A stretch of 64,000 bases of DNA from Niveispirillum fermenti. Its GTDB lineage: Bacteria; Pseudomonadota; Alphaproteobacteria; Azospirillales; Azospirillaceae. The notes below the pieces were generated by a model, which worked only from the letters and a program-made list of their open reading frames with translations, did no database searches and had not been told where the DNA came from. Below are positions 1 to 9,539 of the stretch, piece by piece. The translations under genes were made by a program, and so were the position numbers. Where the stretch lies: contig NZ_JBLTXA010000012.1 in the NCBI RefSeq assembly GCF_048066175.1, positions 79,796 to 143,795 of the forward strand. Direction: 5' to 3'. Every line of letters starts with the position of its first letter. Position 1 is the first letter of the stretch.

Positions 1-33
1 CCGCCCGCCTTGCCGTTGTGGCTATGCTTGCGC

Positions 34-1362
34 TCAGCCACGCTGATGCGCCGGAACGAAGTCGCGCTGCTGCTCACCGGTATAGAGCTGGCGCGGACGG
101 CCGATCTTCTGGCCGGGGTCCTCGATCATCTCCTTCCACTGGCTGATCCAGCCGACGGTGCGGGCCAGGGCGAACAGCACGGTGAACATGCTGGTCGGGA
201 AGCCGATGGCCTTCAGGATGATGCCCGAATAGAAATCGACATTCGGGTACAGCTTCTTCTCGATGAAGTACGGGTCGGACAGGGCGATACGCTCCAGCTC
301 CACCGCGATGTCCAGCAGCGGATCGTCCTTGATGCCCAGATCGGCCAGCACGGCGTCGCAGGTCTGCTTCATGACCTTGGCGCGCGGGTCGTAATTCTTG
401 TAGACGCGATGGCCGAAACCCATCAGGCGGAAATTGTCGTTCTTGTCCTTGGCGCGGGCCACGAACTCAGGGATGCGGTCCTTGTGGCCGATCTCCTCCA
501 GCATCTTCAGCACGGCTTCGTTGGCGCCGCCATGGGCAGGGCCCCACAGGCTGGCGATGCCGGCGGCGATGCAGGCGAACGGGTTGGCACCCGACGAACC
601 CGACAGGCGGACCGTGGAGGTCGACGCATTCTGCTCGTGATCGGCATGCAGGATGAAGATGCGGTCCATCGCCTTGGCGATCACCGGGTTCACCTTGTAC
701 GGCTCGCACGGGACGCCGAAGGTCATGTAGAGGAAATTCTCCGCATAGCCCAGGTCGTTGCGCGGATACATGAAGGGCTGGCCGACGGAGTACTTGTAGG
801 CCATCGCGGCGATGGTCGGCAGCTTCGCGATCAGGCGATGCGAGGCGATCATGCGCTGCTTGGGATCGTTGATGTCGGTGCTGTCATGATAGAAGGCCGA
901 CAGGGCGCCGACAACGCCGCACAGGATGGCCATCGGATGCGCGTCGCGGCGGAAGCCGCGGTAGAACTGGGTCAGCTGCTCATGCACCATGGTGTGGCGC
1001 GTGATGGTGGCCTCGAACTCCTGCTTCTGCTTCGGGGTGGGCAGTTCGCCATGCAGCAGCAGGTAGCAGACCTCCATGAAGTCGGACTGTTCGGCCAACT
1101 GCTCGATCGGATAGCCACGATGCAGCAGGATGCCTTCATCGCCATCGATGAAGGTGATGGCCGACTCGCACGAAGCCGTGGACGTGAAACCCGGGTCGAA
1201 GGTGAAGCAGCCCGTTGCCCCGTAAAGCTTGCGGATGTCGATGACATCCGGCCCCGTCGTGCCGTGTTGGATGGGCAAGGTCACCTGCTTGCCCGTCCGG
1301 TTGTCGATCAGGGTCACCGTATCGGCGGTTCCAACGCCCGCCGTCTGGGTTGTCTGGCTCAT
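34..1362 (-). CDS. gltA: Citrate synthase (type II)
   Basis: Condenses oxaloacetate and acetyl-CoA to citrate, the entry step of the TCA cycle, in the cytoplasm. The 442-residue product has the type II layout: a short N-terminal beta region, then the helical body with catalytic His277 (GPAHGG), His318 (GFGHRVY) and Asp376 (NVDFYSG). An in-frame GTG lies nine bases upstream, but the GAGGA ribosome-binding site sits 10 bases before the ATG at 1362 and almost touches the GTG, so the ATG is preferred. Length is normal for hexameric bacterial enzymes. It lies downstream of gltX on the same strand with about 110 bases between them, so separate transcription is possible. Identification is secure. 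Confidence 0.97.
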   Translation of the reverse strand: MSQTTQTAGVGTADTVTLIDNRTGKQVTLPIQHGTTGPDVIDIRKLYGATGCFTFDPGFTSTASCESAITFIDGDEGILLHRGYPIEQLAEQSDFMEVCYLLLHGELPTPKQKQEFEATITRHTMVHEQLTQFYRGFRRDAHPMAILCGVVGALSAFYHDSTDINDPKQRMIASHRLIAKLPTIAAMAYKYSVGQPFMYPRNDLGYAENFLYMTFGVPCEPYKVNPVIAKAMDRIFILHADHEQNASTSTVRLSGSSGANPFACIAAGIASLWGPAHGGANEAVLKMLEEIGHKDRIPEFVARAKDKNDNFRLMGFGHRVYKNYDPRAKVMKQTCDAVLADLGIKDDPLLDIAVELERIALSDPYFIEKKLYPNVDFYSGIILKAIGFPTSMFTVLFALARTVGWISQWKEMIEDPGQKIGRPRQLYTGEQQRDFVPAHQRG

Positions 1363-1471
1363 GTTCGGCACGTCCTCAAGGGTTTCGTTATGGGGTTATC
1401 GCCCCAAATCTTTGCGATGTGGGGCGGAGTTTAGTGCCGCGCCGCAGCGAGTGCAACGCAACAGCACTTTC

Positions 1472-2875
1472 TTAACCACGGATTTTGACATCTTCCATAC
1501 GTGAGAGGGCCTCCTCACGTCCGAGAATTTCCGCGACCTCAAAAATCGGGGGTGAAACGGTGGTTCCGGTCAAGGCGGCGCGCAGCGGCTGTGCCACCTT
1601 GCCAAGCTTGAGACTATTGGCTTCGGCGAAATCACGCACGATGCCCTCCAGGGCGACGGCCGACCATTCGGCGGAGCCGGCGAAACGCGCGGCAAGCTCC
1701 GCGACCTGGCCCCGTACCTCATCGGTCAGCAGGGCGGCGGCCTTGGCGTCGAGCGCCAGCGGGCGGGACGCGAACAGGTAGAGCGCGCCGTCAGCCAGTT
1801 CGATCAGCGTCTTCACGCGCGGCTTGAAGCCGGGAATGGAACGCAGGAAGCGGTCCTTCTCCGCGTCGGTCAGGGCGCGGCCGATCTTCGCTTCGATGAA
1901 GGGGGCGGTCAGGGTGGCCAGGCGCGCATCATCCGTTTCCCGGATATAATGGGCGTTCAGGTTCTCCATCTTCGCGAAGTCCAGGCGCGAGGGCGACCGG
2001 CCGATGCCTTCCAGCGTGAACCATTCGATGGCCTGCTCGGTGGAGATGATCTCCGCATCGCCATGGCCCCAGCCCAGGCGCAGCAGATAGTTGCGCATGG
2101 TTTCCGGCAGGAAGCCCATGTCGCGATAGGCCTCGATCCCCAGCGCGCCATGCCGCTTGGACAGCTTGGCCCCGTCCGGGCCATGGATCAGGGGGATATG
2201 CGCGAATTCCGGCGCCGCCCAGCCCATGGCGTTATAGATCTGAAGCTGACGGAACGTGTTGGTCAGGTGGTCGTCGCCGCGCACGACATGCGTTACACCC
2301 ATGTCGTGATCATCCACCACAACCGCCAGCAGATAGGTGGGGGTGCCGTCGGAGCGCAGCAGGATCAGGTCGTCCAACTGGTTGTTCTGCACCCGAACCT
2401 CGCCCTGCACATGGTCGGCGACCACGGTTTCGCCTTCCCGGGGGGCCTTCAGACGGATGGCGGGTGCGATGCCGGCCGGCGCCTCCGAGGGGTCGCGGTC
2501 GCGCCAGCGCCCGTCATAGCGCGGCTGCTGTCCCGCGGCCTTCTGCGCCTCGCGCATCGCGTCCAGTTCCTCCGGCGTGCAATAGCAGCGGTAGGCCGTG
2601 CCATTGGCCAGCATCTGTTCCACCACGTCGGCGTGGCGGTCCTTGCGCTCGAACTGGCTGACGGCGTCGCCGTCCCATTCCAGGCCCAGCCATTTCAGAC
2701 CGTCCAGGATGGCATCCACGGCCCCCTGCGTGGACCGCGCGCGGTCCGTATCCTCGATCCGCAGCAGGAACCGGCCCCCATGATGCTTGGCGAACAGCCA
2801 GTTGAACAGGGCCGTGCGGCCGCCGCCGATATGCAGGTAACCGGTGGGCGAGGGGGCGAAGCGGGTGACGATCAT
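1472..2875 (-). CDS. gltX: Glutamyl-tRNA synthetase
   Basis: Class I aminoacyl-tRNA synthetase charging tRNA-Glu. The 467-residue product carries the HIGH-type signature as HIGG at residues 15-18 and the KMSKS-type loop as KLSKR at 237-241, followed by the C-terminal anticodon-binding helical domain. The frame stays open upstream to 3139, but that 88-residue extension is unlike any GluRS; the family start MIVTRFAPSPTG is at 2875. Alphaproteobacteria often carry two GluRS paralogues, one discriminating and one able to charge tRNA-Gln; which one this is cannot be told here. It is divergent from comEC, with about 300 bases between the two starts. Confidence 0.96.
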   Translation of the reverse strand: MIVTRFAPSPTGYLHIGGGRTALFNWLFAKHHGGRFLLRIEDTDRARSTQGAVDAILDGLKWLGLEWDGDAVSQFERKDRHADVVEQMLANGTAYRCYCTPEELDAMREAQKAAGQQPRYDGRWRDRDPSEAPAGIAPAIRLKAPREGETVVADHVQGEVRVQNNQLDDLILLRSDGTPTYLLAVVVDDHDMGVTHVVRGDDHLTNTFRQLQIYNAMGWAAPEFAHIPLIHGPDGAKLSKRHGALGIEAYRDMGFLPETMRNYLLRLGWGHGDAEIISTEQAIEWFTLEGIGRSPSRLDFAKMENLNAHYIRETDDARLATLTAPFIEAKIGRALTDAEKDRFLRSIPGFKPRVKTLIELADGALYLFASRPLALDAKAAALLTDEVRGQVAELAARFAGSAEWSAVALEGIVRDFAEANSLKLGKVAQPLRAALTGTTVSPPIFEVAEILGREEALSRMEDVKIRG

Positions 2876-3175
2876 CGTGAAATCTCTTGGGAGAACCCGG
2901 AGGGCAAAGCTGTTTGACGGGTGGTTTAGCACAGGGCCGCCAACCCTGAACAGCGCGCCCCCGGGGTGGCTACCCCCGCGAAAAGTCGTGGGTTGCGCAA
3001 AGTTGCCGTCCAGTGGGAACTGCCCGGTCGTGCAGGGGCGGCCGGTCCCGGCCTTCCGCGTCCGGCAAGATCGGAGAATGCGGCGGCACGAAACCCAAAG
3101 ATGATAGATGCCGACATTTCCTCTACTAATACTCCCCATCGGTGTTGACGGGCGGTTCGGGGACGGTCGGGCGGC
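2876..3175. other. Divergent gltX/comEC intergenic region
   Basis: About 300 bases between the divergent gltX and comEC starts. It should hold both promoters. I see no strong dyad, RNA gene or convincing small frame in it. Confidence 0.5.
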
Positions 3176-5251
3176 ATGGGATCGGACAAGGGCGGATGGA
3201 AGGGGCTGGAACGGCTGTCAGCGCCCTTCCTGGCGGAGCGGCAGCGCTGGATATTGTGGTTTCCGGTCTTTGTCGGCATCGGCAGCGCCCTCTATTTCAG
3301 CCTGTCATATGAGCCGCCTTCCTGGATGGGGGCCGCCATGCTGGCGGCAGGCACGGGTCTGGCGTTGGCGGCCCAGGTGCGGCGGCCCCAATGGGCGGCG
3401 GCCATCTGGATCACCCTGGTCGCCTGCGCCCTGGGCTTCACGGCGGGCCAGTACCGGACCCATCGTGTGGCCGCCCCTGTCCTGTTGTCGGAAATCGGCC
3501 CGACGGGGGTAACGGGGCGCGTGCTGCGGGTGGAACCGCTGGCGAATGGCATGCGCCTGGTCCTGACCGATGTCTCGATCTATGGATTGCCGCCCGACCG
3601 GACGCCCCACCTGCTGCGCCTGCTGGTCCGGGCCAAGGTGTCGCCGCCGGAGATCGGGCAGCCCGTGCGCCTGTTCGCCCGTGTCGGCCCGCCGGGTGAT
3701 CCGGTCGAGCCGGGGGCGTTCGATTTCCGCCGTCACCTTTATTTTCAGGGGATTGGCGGCAGCGGCTTCGTCCTGGGGCCGCCGCGCCTGCTGGGGATGC
3801 CGGATGAGGCCTTCTCGCTGGAGCGCTGGCGGCAGGCCATTGCCGCGCGGGTGGAAAAGCGGCTTTCCGGGGCAGCGGCCGGTGTGACCACGGCGCTGCT
3901 GAACGGCCAGCCCAGTTCCATTCCCGAAGCCGATCTTGTGGCCATGCGGGAGGCGGGCCTTCAGCATCTCCTTTCCATCTCCGGCCTGCATATCGGGCTG
4001 GTGGCAGGACTGGTCTTTCTGGTGCTGCGGGGGGGCATGGCGCTGTGGCCGGCCTTTGCCCTGCGCCATGCAATCAAGAAATATGCGGCTGTTGGCGCGA
4101 TGGCGGCCGCCCTGTTCTACATGCTGATGGTCGGGGCGCCTGTGCCGACGCAGCGGTCGGTGCTGATGACGGGGATCATGCTGCTGGCCGTGCTGGCGGA
4201 TCGCAGCCCGTTTTCAATGCGGGTCGTGGCCATGGCGGCGCTGGCCGTGATGCTGGTCCAGCCGGAATCCATCACCGGGCCCAGTTTCCAGATGTCGTTC
4301 GCGGCCGTCATCGCGCTGATCGCCGCCTATGAGGTGGTGACGCCCTGGATGGCGGCGCGACGGCGCGACGGGGTGACATGGTGGGGACGGGCCCTGACCT
4401 ATGCCGGGGGCCTGACGCTGACATCGGTGGTGGCCGGCTTCATCACCGTTCCCTTCGGCCTGCACCATTTTCAGCAGATGCAGAATTACGGCCTGCTGGC
4501 CAATTTGATCGCCGTGCCGGTCACCAGTTTCTGGGTGATGCCCTGGGGCCTTATCGTCTATCTGCTGATGCCGCTGGGGCTGGAGGGCTGGGCGATCGTG
4601 GCCATGGGCTGGGGGGTGGAGGCCATCCTGTGGGCGGCCCATCTTGTGTCGGCCCTGCCCGGTGCAGCCACCATGCTGCCTCATCTGCCCATGTCGGGGC
4701 TGGCCATCGTCACCTTGTCCTGCCTGTGGCTCTGTCTTTGGCAGGGGCGGGTGCGGCTGCTGGGGCTGGCCGGCATCCTGGCCGGGCTGTTGACCATGCC
4801 GCTGGCCGACAGGCCGGATATCCGCATCGGCGGGGAGGGCAAGGTGATCGCCGTTCGGCTGGCCGATGGCGGGCTGGCGGTTTCAACCCGCCGGACGGGC
4901 CGCTTCGACAGCGATGCCTGGGCCCAGCGCGACGGGCTGTCCGGTCCCGTCCGGACCTGGCCGCGGCAGGGCACCCCGGATGGCCGGCTGCGCTGCCGGG
5001 ATGGGGGGTGCATTTACAGCCTGAACGGCCGGCGCGTGGGACTGGTCCTGGATGCGGCGGCGGCCGGCGGGCTATGCGCGGCTGGGCTGGATGCCGTCCT
5101 GTCGCGCTGGCCCTTGCCGGGCTGCGAGGCGCCGCTGGTGATCGACGAAGCCGTCCTGACGGCAAGGGGCGCACACGCGCTCCACCTGCGTCGGGATGGC
5201 ATCGCCGTGGTGGCCACCCGCGCGGCACCCGGTGCCCGCCCCTGGGAATGA
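3176..5251 (+). CDS. comEC: ComEC/Rec2-family DNA uptake channel
   Basis: Inner-membrane channel that passes single-stranded DNA into the cytoplasm in naturally competent bacteria. The 691-residue protein starts with two hydrophobic segments (about residues 25-80, the DUF4131 region), then a soluble OB-like stretch, then the multi-span competence domain. That domain holds the family motif around LLSISGLHIGLVAG (about residue 265) and many further membrane helices up to about residue 540. The C-terminal 140 residues look like a shortened remnant where longer ComEC proteins have a metallo-beta-lactamase domain; no HxHxDH motif is present. Alphaproteobacteria often keep comEC without full competence gene sets, so function in uptake is uncertain. 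Confidence 0.9.
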   Translation: MGSDKGGWKGLERLSAPFLAERQRWILWFPVFVGIGSALYFSLSYEPPSWMGAAMLAAGTGLALAAQVRRPQWAAAIWITLVACALGFTAGQYRTHRVAAPVLLSEIGPTGVTGRVLRVEPLANGMRLVLTDVSIYGLPPDRTPHLLRLLVRAKVSPPEIGQPVRLFARVGPPGDPVEPGAFDFRRHLYFQGIGGSGFVLGPPRLLGMPDEAFSLERWRQAIAARVEKRLSGAAAGVTTALLNGQPSSIPEADLVAMREAGLQHLLSISGLHIGLVAGLVFLVLRGGMALWPAFALRHAIKKYAAVGAMAAALFYMLMVGAPVPTQRSVLMTGIMLLAVLADRSPFSMRVVAMAALAVMLVQPESITGPSFQMSFAAVIALIAAYEVVTPWMAARRRDGVTWWGRALTYAGGLTLTSVVAGFITVPFGLHHFQQMQNYGLLANLIAVPVTSFWVMPWGLIVYLLMPLGLEGWAIVAMGWGVEAILWAAHLVSALPGAATMLPHLPMSGLAIVTLSCLWLCLWQGRVRLLGLAGILAGLLTMPLADRPDIRIGGEGKVIAVRLADGGLAVSTRRTGRFDSDAWAQRDGLSGPVRTWPRQGTPDGRLRCRDGGCIYSLNGRRVGLVLDAAAAGGLCAAGLDAVLSRWPLPGCEAPLVIDEAVLTARGAHALHLRRDGIAVVATRAAPGARPWE

Positions 5252-5283
5252 TGCACGGGGGCGGGCGGGTCTTCCGGCGGCTT

Positions 5284-5976
5284 TCAGGGCTTCTTGCCGT
5301 AAAGGTTCGCGCGCTCCTCGTCCGACATGGGCGCACCGGCGGGGCGCACCTTGTCCGCCAGCAGGGCCAGGCCGCGCTGCACGGCGGGCCGGGCGGCGAT
5401 GGCATTGAACCAGCGCTGGACGTTGGGATAATCGTTCAGGTCGATATCATATTTCGGCGCGCTGCGTACCCAGGGGAAGGTGGCCATGTCGGCGATGCCA
5501 TAGGCGTCGCTGCCAAGATAGGCGGTCTCGCCCAGCCGCGTATTGGCGACCTTCAGCAGCCGCCTGGACTCGTTGCGGTAGCGTTCGATGCCGTAGGGCA
5601 CCTTCTCCGGGGCATAAAGGATGAAATGGCCGGCCTGCCCGAACATGGGGCCGACGCCGCCCATCTGCCACATCAGCCACTGCACATGGCTGTACCATTC
5701 GGCCGGGTCCTGTGGCCGGAACTTGCCGGTCTTTTCCGCCAGATAGATCAGGATGGCGCCGCTCTCGAACAGGCTCAGCGGTTTGCCGCCCGGTCCGTCG
5801 GGATCAACGATGGCCGGCATGCGGTTGTTCGGCGCGATCTTCAGGAAGTCGGGCTTGAACTGATCGCCACTGCCGATATTGACGGGATGCACATCATAGG
5901 GCAGGCCCATTTCCTCCAGCGCGATGGAGACCTTGTAACCATTGGGGGTGGGCCAGACATGGAGTTGGATGGTCAT
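5284..5976 (-). CDS. Glutathione S-transferase, YfcG/YghU-like
   Basis: Thioredoxin-fold N-terminal domain (residues 1-85) and all-helical C-terminal domain, 230 residues in total. The motifs NNRMPAIVD (cis-Pro loop binding glutathione) and SLFESGAILIYLAEKTG (glutathione gamma-glutamyl site) are typical of the nu-class disulfide-bond oxidoreductases YfcG and YghU, which reduce small disulfides or peroxides rather than conjugate drugs. ATG 5976 has an AAGGA ribosome-binding site six bases upstream. It stands alone between the convergent comEC and the chemotaxis receptor gene. Family assignment is sure; substrate is unknown. Confidence 0.92.
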   Translation of the reverse strand: MTIQLHVWPTPNGYKVSIALEEMGLPYDVHPVNIGSGDQFKPDFLKIAPNNRMPAIVDPDGPGGKPLSLFESGAILIYLAEKTGKFRPQDPAEWYSHVQWLMWQMGGVGPMFGQAGHFILYAPEKVPYGIERYRNESRRLLKVANTRLGETAYLGSDAYGIADMATFPWVRSAPKYDIDLNDYPNVQRWFNAIAARPAVQRGLALLADKVRPAGAPMSDEERANLYGKKP

Positions 5977-6102
5977 TGTCGATCCTTTGTCGAAGGATGT
6001 TCGGGAGGATATGCCCGCACCCTAACGACAAAGAATTGGCCGGGAAAGTGCGGGTGCGCACAGCACCCGCCCGATCCCGGCCTGACAGGACATGGCAATG
6101 CG

Positions 6103-7785
6103 TCAGGCGGCGCGGATGTCCGCCAGGAACCTCTCCACCTGTGTGCGCAGATGTTCGGATTGCTGGGCCAGTTCGCGCGCGGCACCCAGAACCTGGGTGG
6201 CGGAGGCACCGGTCTGGGCCGCAGCTTCCGTCACCTGGCTGACATTGGCGGAAACCTCCTGCGTGCCCATCGCGGCCTGCGACACGTTGCGGGAAATCTC
6301 GGTGGTCGAGGCGCCCTGCTGTTCCATGGCGGCCGCAATGGAGGTTCCGATCTCCGACACGGACTGGATCGTATGGCCGATGGAGCGGATGGCCGTCACC
6401 GAACTGTCCGTGGCCTGCTGCACGGAATTGACCTGGGCGGCGATCTCTTCCGTCGCCTTGGACGTCTGGTTGGCCAGCGCCTTCACCTCCGACGCCACGA
6501 CGGCAAAGCCCTTGCCGGCTTCTCCGGCGCGGGCCGCCTCGATGGTGGCGTTCAGGGCCAGCAGGTTGGTCTGCCCGGCAATATCCTGGATCAACTGCAC
6601 GACGGCGCCGATCCGGCCCGCGGCCTCTGCCAGGCCGGCGACGGTATTGTCCGTCTGGCGCACTTCGGCAAAGGCGCGGTCGGAGATGGTCTTGGACCGG
6701 GTGACCTGGCTGTTGATCTCGGTGATGCTGGCGGCCATTTCCTCCGCCGCGGCGGCCACGGTCTGAACGTTGGCCGTGGTCTGTTCGGCGGCAGCAGCGG
6801 CGGCGGCGGCCTGACGGTTGGTCTCCTCCGCGATGGCGCTCATCGACTGGGCCGTGGCGTCCAGTTCGGTCGCGGCGGCGCTCACGGCGCGCAGCACGGC
6901 GGTGGCCTTGTCGTCAAAACCCCGGATCAGGTCGGCGATCAGCGCGGCGCGACGTTCCTTGGCGGCTTCCTCCTGCTTCTGGGCTTCGGCCAGCCGGTCG
7001 GCCTCGATCAGCCCTTCCTTGAAGACCTGAACGGCGCGTGCCATGTCACCGACCTCGTCACGGCGCTCCCCGCCTTCGACGGTCGCCGTCAATTCGTGCC
7101 GGGCCAGACGGTTCATGGTGTCGGTCATGCCGCGAACCGGCTTCACGACGCTGGAAATCAGCGTCCAGCCCGCGGCAAGGCAGGCCAGCACGGCAACGGC
7201 CAGCATGATGGTCGTGGAAGTGTTGCTGGATGAAACGGTGTCGCCGATATTCTGCGCCGCGTCCGCCGCCGCCCTGGTGTTGAGGGCGACCAGTTCGTTC
7301 AGGGTCTCCTGCGCCTCCTGATAGAGCGGGGCCAGTTCCTCGCGCATCATCGTCCCGGCCTTCTCCGTCTCATTATTGTGCGACAGGACGATCAGCCGGC
7401 CCCATCCCTGTTCATACCGTCCCCATTGCGTATTGAACCGGTTGTAGAGGGCCCGTTCCCCGTCGGAGGAGATCAGCGGCTCGTAAAGAGCCTTGGCTTT
7501 GGCCATGGCGGAGAGGTCGGCGGCGATCACATCTTCCAGCTTGCGCATCTCGGCCCCGTCCAGGGCCAGGATATGCTGGAACTGTGTGTTGCGGGTGCTC
7601 AGCGCAGCGATGTTGATGGCGGAGAGCGACTGCACCGACGGCAGGGCATTGTCGCTGACCAGCGCCGATGCGTCCGCCACGGAACCCAGCCGGTTCAACG
7701 AGAACAGTCCCAGCAGGATGGTGAGCAGCAGGATACCCACAAAGGCGCCGGTGACGCGGGCTTTCAGGGAGACATTATTAAGCAT
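6103..7785 (-). CDS. Methyl-accepting chemotaxis protein
   Basis: Chemoreceptor of 560 residues. It has an N-terminal membrane helix (about 10-30), a periplasmic four-helix-bundle sensor (about 35-185), a second membrane helix (about 190-212), a HAMP domain and a long cytoplasmic signalling coiled coil. The hairpin tip is close to the universal sequence (IQDIAGQTNLLALNATIEAARAGE), which binds CheA and CheW. No C-terminal CheR/CheB pentapeptide is seen. The ligand cannot be read from the sequence. It is a lone gene with no che genes nearby, preceded by a roughly 520-base intergenic region. Confidence 0.95.
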   Translation of the reverse strand: MLNNVSLKARVTGAFVGILLLTILLGLFSLNRLGSVADASALVSDNALPSVQSLSAINIAALSTRNTQFQHILALDGAEMRKLEDVIAADLSAMAKAKALYEPLISSDGERALYNRFNTQWGRYEQGWGRLIVLSHNNETEKAGTMMREELAPLYQEAQETLNELVALNTRAAADAAQNIGDTVSSSNTSTTIMLAVAVLACLAAGWTLISSVVKPVRGMTDTMNRLARHELTATVEGGERRDEVGDMARAVQVFKEGLIEADRLAEAQKQEEAAKERRAALIADLIRGFDDKATAVLRAVSAAATELDATAQSMSAIAEETNRQAAAAAAAAEQTTANVQTVAAAAEEMAASITEINSQVTRSKTISDRAFAEVRQTDNTVAGLAEAAGRIGAVVQLIQDIAGQTNLLALNATIEAARAGEAGKGFAVVASEVKALANQTSKATEEIAAQVNSVQQATDSSVTAIRSIGHTIQSVSEIGTSIAAAMEQQGASTTEISRNVSQAAMGTQEVSANVSQVTEAAAQTGASATQVLGAARELAQQSEHLRTQVERFLADIRAA

Positions 7786-7958
7786 GGTGGACCTACCAGA
7801 GGTTATAGGTCAAATGGGATAGTCCCTTAATTCATACTCCTGAAGATTTGAAGGTCACAATCTATGCGGACGGTTACACCCTTGCGCTGTCGCCCGTCGC
7901 CCATCACCAGCAACTCTGCCCGCAGGTTTGTGAAACCGGCTGCCGGCTGATCTCCCCA

Positions 7959-7977
7959 GAATCTGTGGATAAGTCTG
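7959..7977 (+). promoter_or_regulatory. DnaA box in a 19-base repeated motif
   Basis: The 19 bases GAATCTGTGGATAAGTCTG include a perfect DnaA box. The same 19 bases recur at 13164-13182, also intergenic. DnaA binding is inferred from the consensus only. Confidence 0.45.
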
Positions 7978-8236
7978 TGGCCAATGCGACGGTAACTGCG
8001 TATAGGCCAAGCGGCCTGCCAGACTCCGCGATATGCCTATTCTTTAGGCAATTGTAACTGGCCGGGAAAGTTCCATTGATGGATGACATGGTCACATAAA
8101 ATCTGGAAAACCATTTTACAACAGATAGTTGACCCCGATCCTGCTGCAGGTTTGCGGCAGGGAACCCTGGGAGGGGGGACAATTCACGTCGGTTCAGGCA
8201 TGCGCAGGGCGCTGGCCGTAATTCCGCGGCCCTGTG

Positions 8237-8260
8237 CTGGTTGCAATGCGTTGCAACCAG
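8237..8260. other. 10-bp perfect stem-loop downstream of the sensor kinase
   Basis: CTGGTTGCAA pairs with TTGCAACCAG around a TGCG loop. It lies about 45 bases past the kinase stop, where a transcript end is expected, but no T-run follows on the minus strand. It may be a weak or Rho-assisted terminator, or an operator. Confidence 0.4.
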
Positions 8261-8306
8261 GATGAAGCGGAAAACACCCGTGGATAAATCAAGGCCCCTT
8301 GCACCC

Positions 8307-9539
8307 TTAGGATGTCGGGGTGCGCCGCTCTGGTGTGCTCGCTGGCAGACGCACGCTGATCACGGTACCGATGCCCGGTGCCGTGTCGATGTCCAGCGTG
8401 CCGCCCAGCATTTCCACGAAGCGCCGGGTCAGGGGCAGGCCCAGGCCCGTGCCTTTCGGGTGCGGTTTGTCGGCCTGCCGCACCTGGCCGAATGGCTTCA
8501 TGGCCGTGGGCAGGTCCTGAGCCGCGATGCCGATCCCGGTATCGCGGATGACCAGGATCACGGCGCCGCCGCCGGTCGCCTCGTTGACTTCCACCGTCAC
8601 CCGGCCGCCGCGCGGGGTGAACTTGATGGCGTTCGATGCCAGGTTCAAGACGATTTGCCGCACTTTCTCCGGGTCGGTGCGGATGCGCAGCGGTGTCTGC
8701 GGAATGTTGACATCCAGCGTGATGCCGCTGCCTTCCGCCAGTCGCCACAGCATGCGCGCGCTGTCCTGTACGGTGCGACCGATATCGATGTCCCGGATAT
8801 TCAGGGTCTCGGCCCCGGCTTCCACCCTGGCCAGGTCCAGCGTGCCGTCCACCAGGGCCAGCAGGTGCGTCGCGGCCTGGTGGATATCGATGGCATAGTC
8901 GCCATATCGCGGATCGGCATGGGGGCCGTGGGCGGCATCGCGGATCAGTTCGGCGAAACCCAGGATGGCGTGCAACGGGGTGCGCAACTCGTGCGCGGCG
9001 CGGGACAGCGTGTCGATGCCGGGCGTGACCTCGGTCGCCGCCGGCTCCTGGCCTTGCGTCAATAGCTTGCGTTCGGCTCGTTTCAGCAGTTCCAGCACTT
9101 CGGTCAGACGACAGGCCCGTTCCGCGGCTGTCTGCTCTGCTGTCATCAGCCGCTGCTGCCGGTGGGCATGGGCAAGCAGCCTTGCCTGCAATTCATCGAT
9201 CTCGCCGGGGCGGTCCATTGCCTCCAGTGCGCCTAGTTCCAGCGCCCTGACCCGCAATCCGGGTGCGATGGCGTCACCGATCAGCAGGATGCCGGGTTCC
9301 ACCGGCAGGCCGGCCGCGCGGATGTCCGCGACCACGGCCAGCGGATCGTCCAGGCAGGCCATGTCCAGCACGAGCAATGTGGGGGCAATGGCCCGGCAGG
9401 CGGACAAAGGGGTGTCGCCGACGCGCAGGAACCGGAGTGCCGCGGGCGGTGTGAGGCGTTCGAGCGGGGCAGGGGCGGGATAGTACGCGGCGCGCCCCCC
9501 GGCAACGAGAATCGTTGTGATGCCGTCCTTGGTGGACAT
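8307..9539 (-). CDS. Sensor histidine kinase with N-terminal receiver-like domain
   Basis: Soluble 410-residue protein. Residues 1-125 look like a degenerate receiver domain: the acceptor Asp59 (LVLDM) is kept, but the acidic pair at the first strand is replaced by ILVAGG. A linker helix leads to a HisKA domain with phospho-accepting His183 (RAAHELRTPLH), then the ATPase domain with N (NLASNAIKFTP), G1 (DTGIGI), F (PFGQV) and G2 (GTGLGL) boxes. No membrane segment is present, so it senses inside the cell or through partners. The frame is open to 9638, but the MSTKDG start at 9539 fits the domain edge; its ribosome-binding site is weak. No cognate response regulator lies next to it. Confidence 0.9.
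   Translation of the reverse strand: MSTKDGITTILVAGGRAAYYPAPAPLERLTPPAALRFLRVGDTPLSACRAIAPTLLVLDMACLDDPLAVVADIRAAGLPVEPGILLIGDAIAPGLRVRALELGALEAMDRPGEIDELQARLLAHAHRQQRLMTAEQTAAERACRLTEVLELLKRAERKLLTQGQEPAATEVTPGIDTLSRAAHELRTPLHAILGFAELIRDAAHGPHADPRYGDYAIDIHQAATHLLALVDGTLDLARVEAGAETLNIRDIDIGRTVQDSARMLWRLAEGSGITLDVNIPQTPLRIRTDPEKVRQIVLNLASNAIKFTPRGGRVTVEVNEATGGGAVILVIRDTGIGIAAQDLPTAMKPFGQVRQADKPHPKGTGLGLPLTRRFVEMLGGTLDIDTAPGIGTVISVRLPASTPERRTPTS

Larger units (their letters stand above)
7786..8306. other. Intergenic region with DnaA-type boxes and hairpins
   Basis: About 520 bases between the kinase stop and the chemoreceptor start, both minus strand. It contains a perfect DnaA-type 9-mer (TGTGGATAA, 7964-7972), a one-mismatch version (8279-8287), small hairpins AGGCC/GGCCT (8004-8017) and TGCCTA/TAGGCA (8034-8050), and a strong stem-loop at 8237-8260. 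No convincing coding frame is present. Confidence 0.5.

Noticed and set aside
10..1434. Long plus-strand open frame opposite gltA
   Set aside because: It mirrors citrate synthase on the other strand; high GC keeps the antisense frame open. No ribosome-binding site or family features.
4378..7233. 951-codon plus-strand frame across comEC, the GST and the chemoreceptor
   Set aside because: It spans three well-supported genes in other frames and its residues are low-complexity Gly/Arg/His; an artefact of GC-rich DNA.
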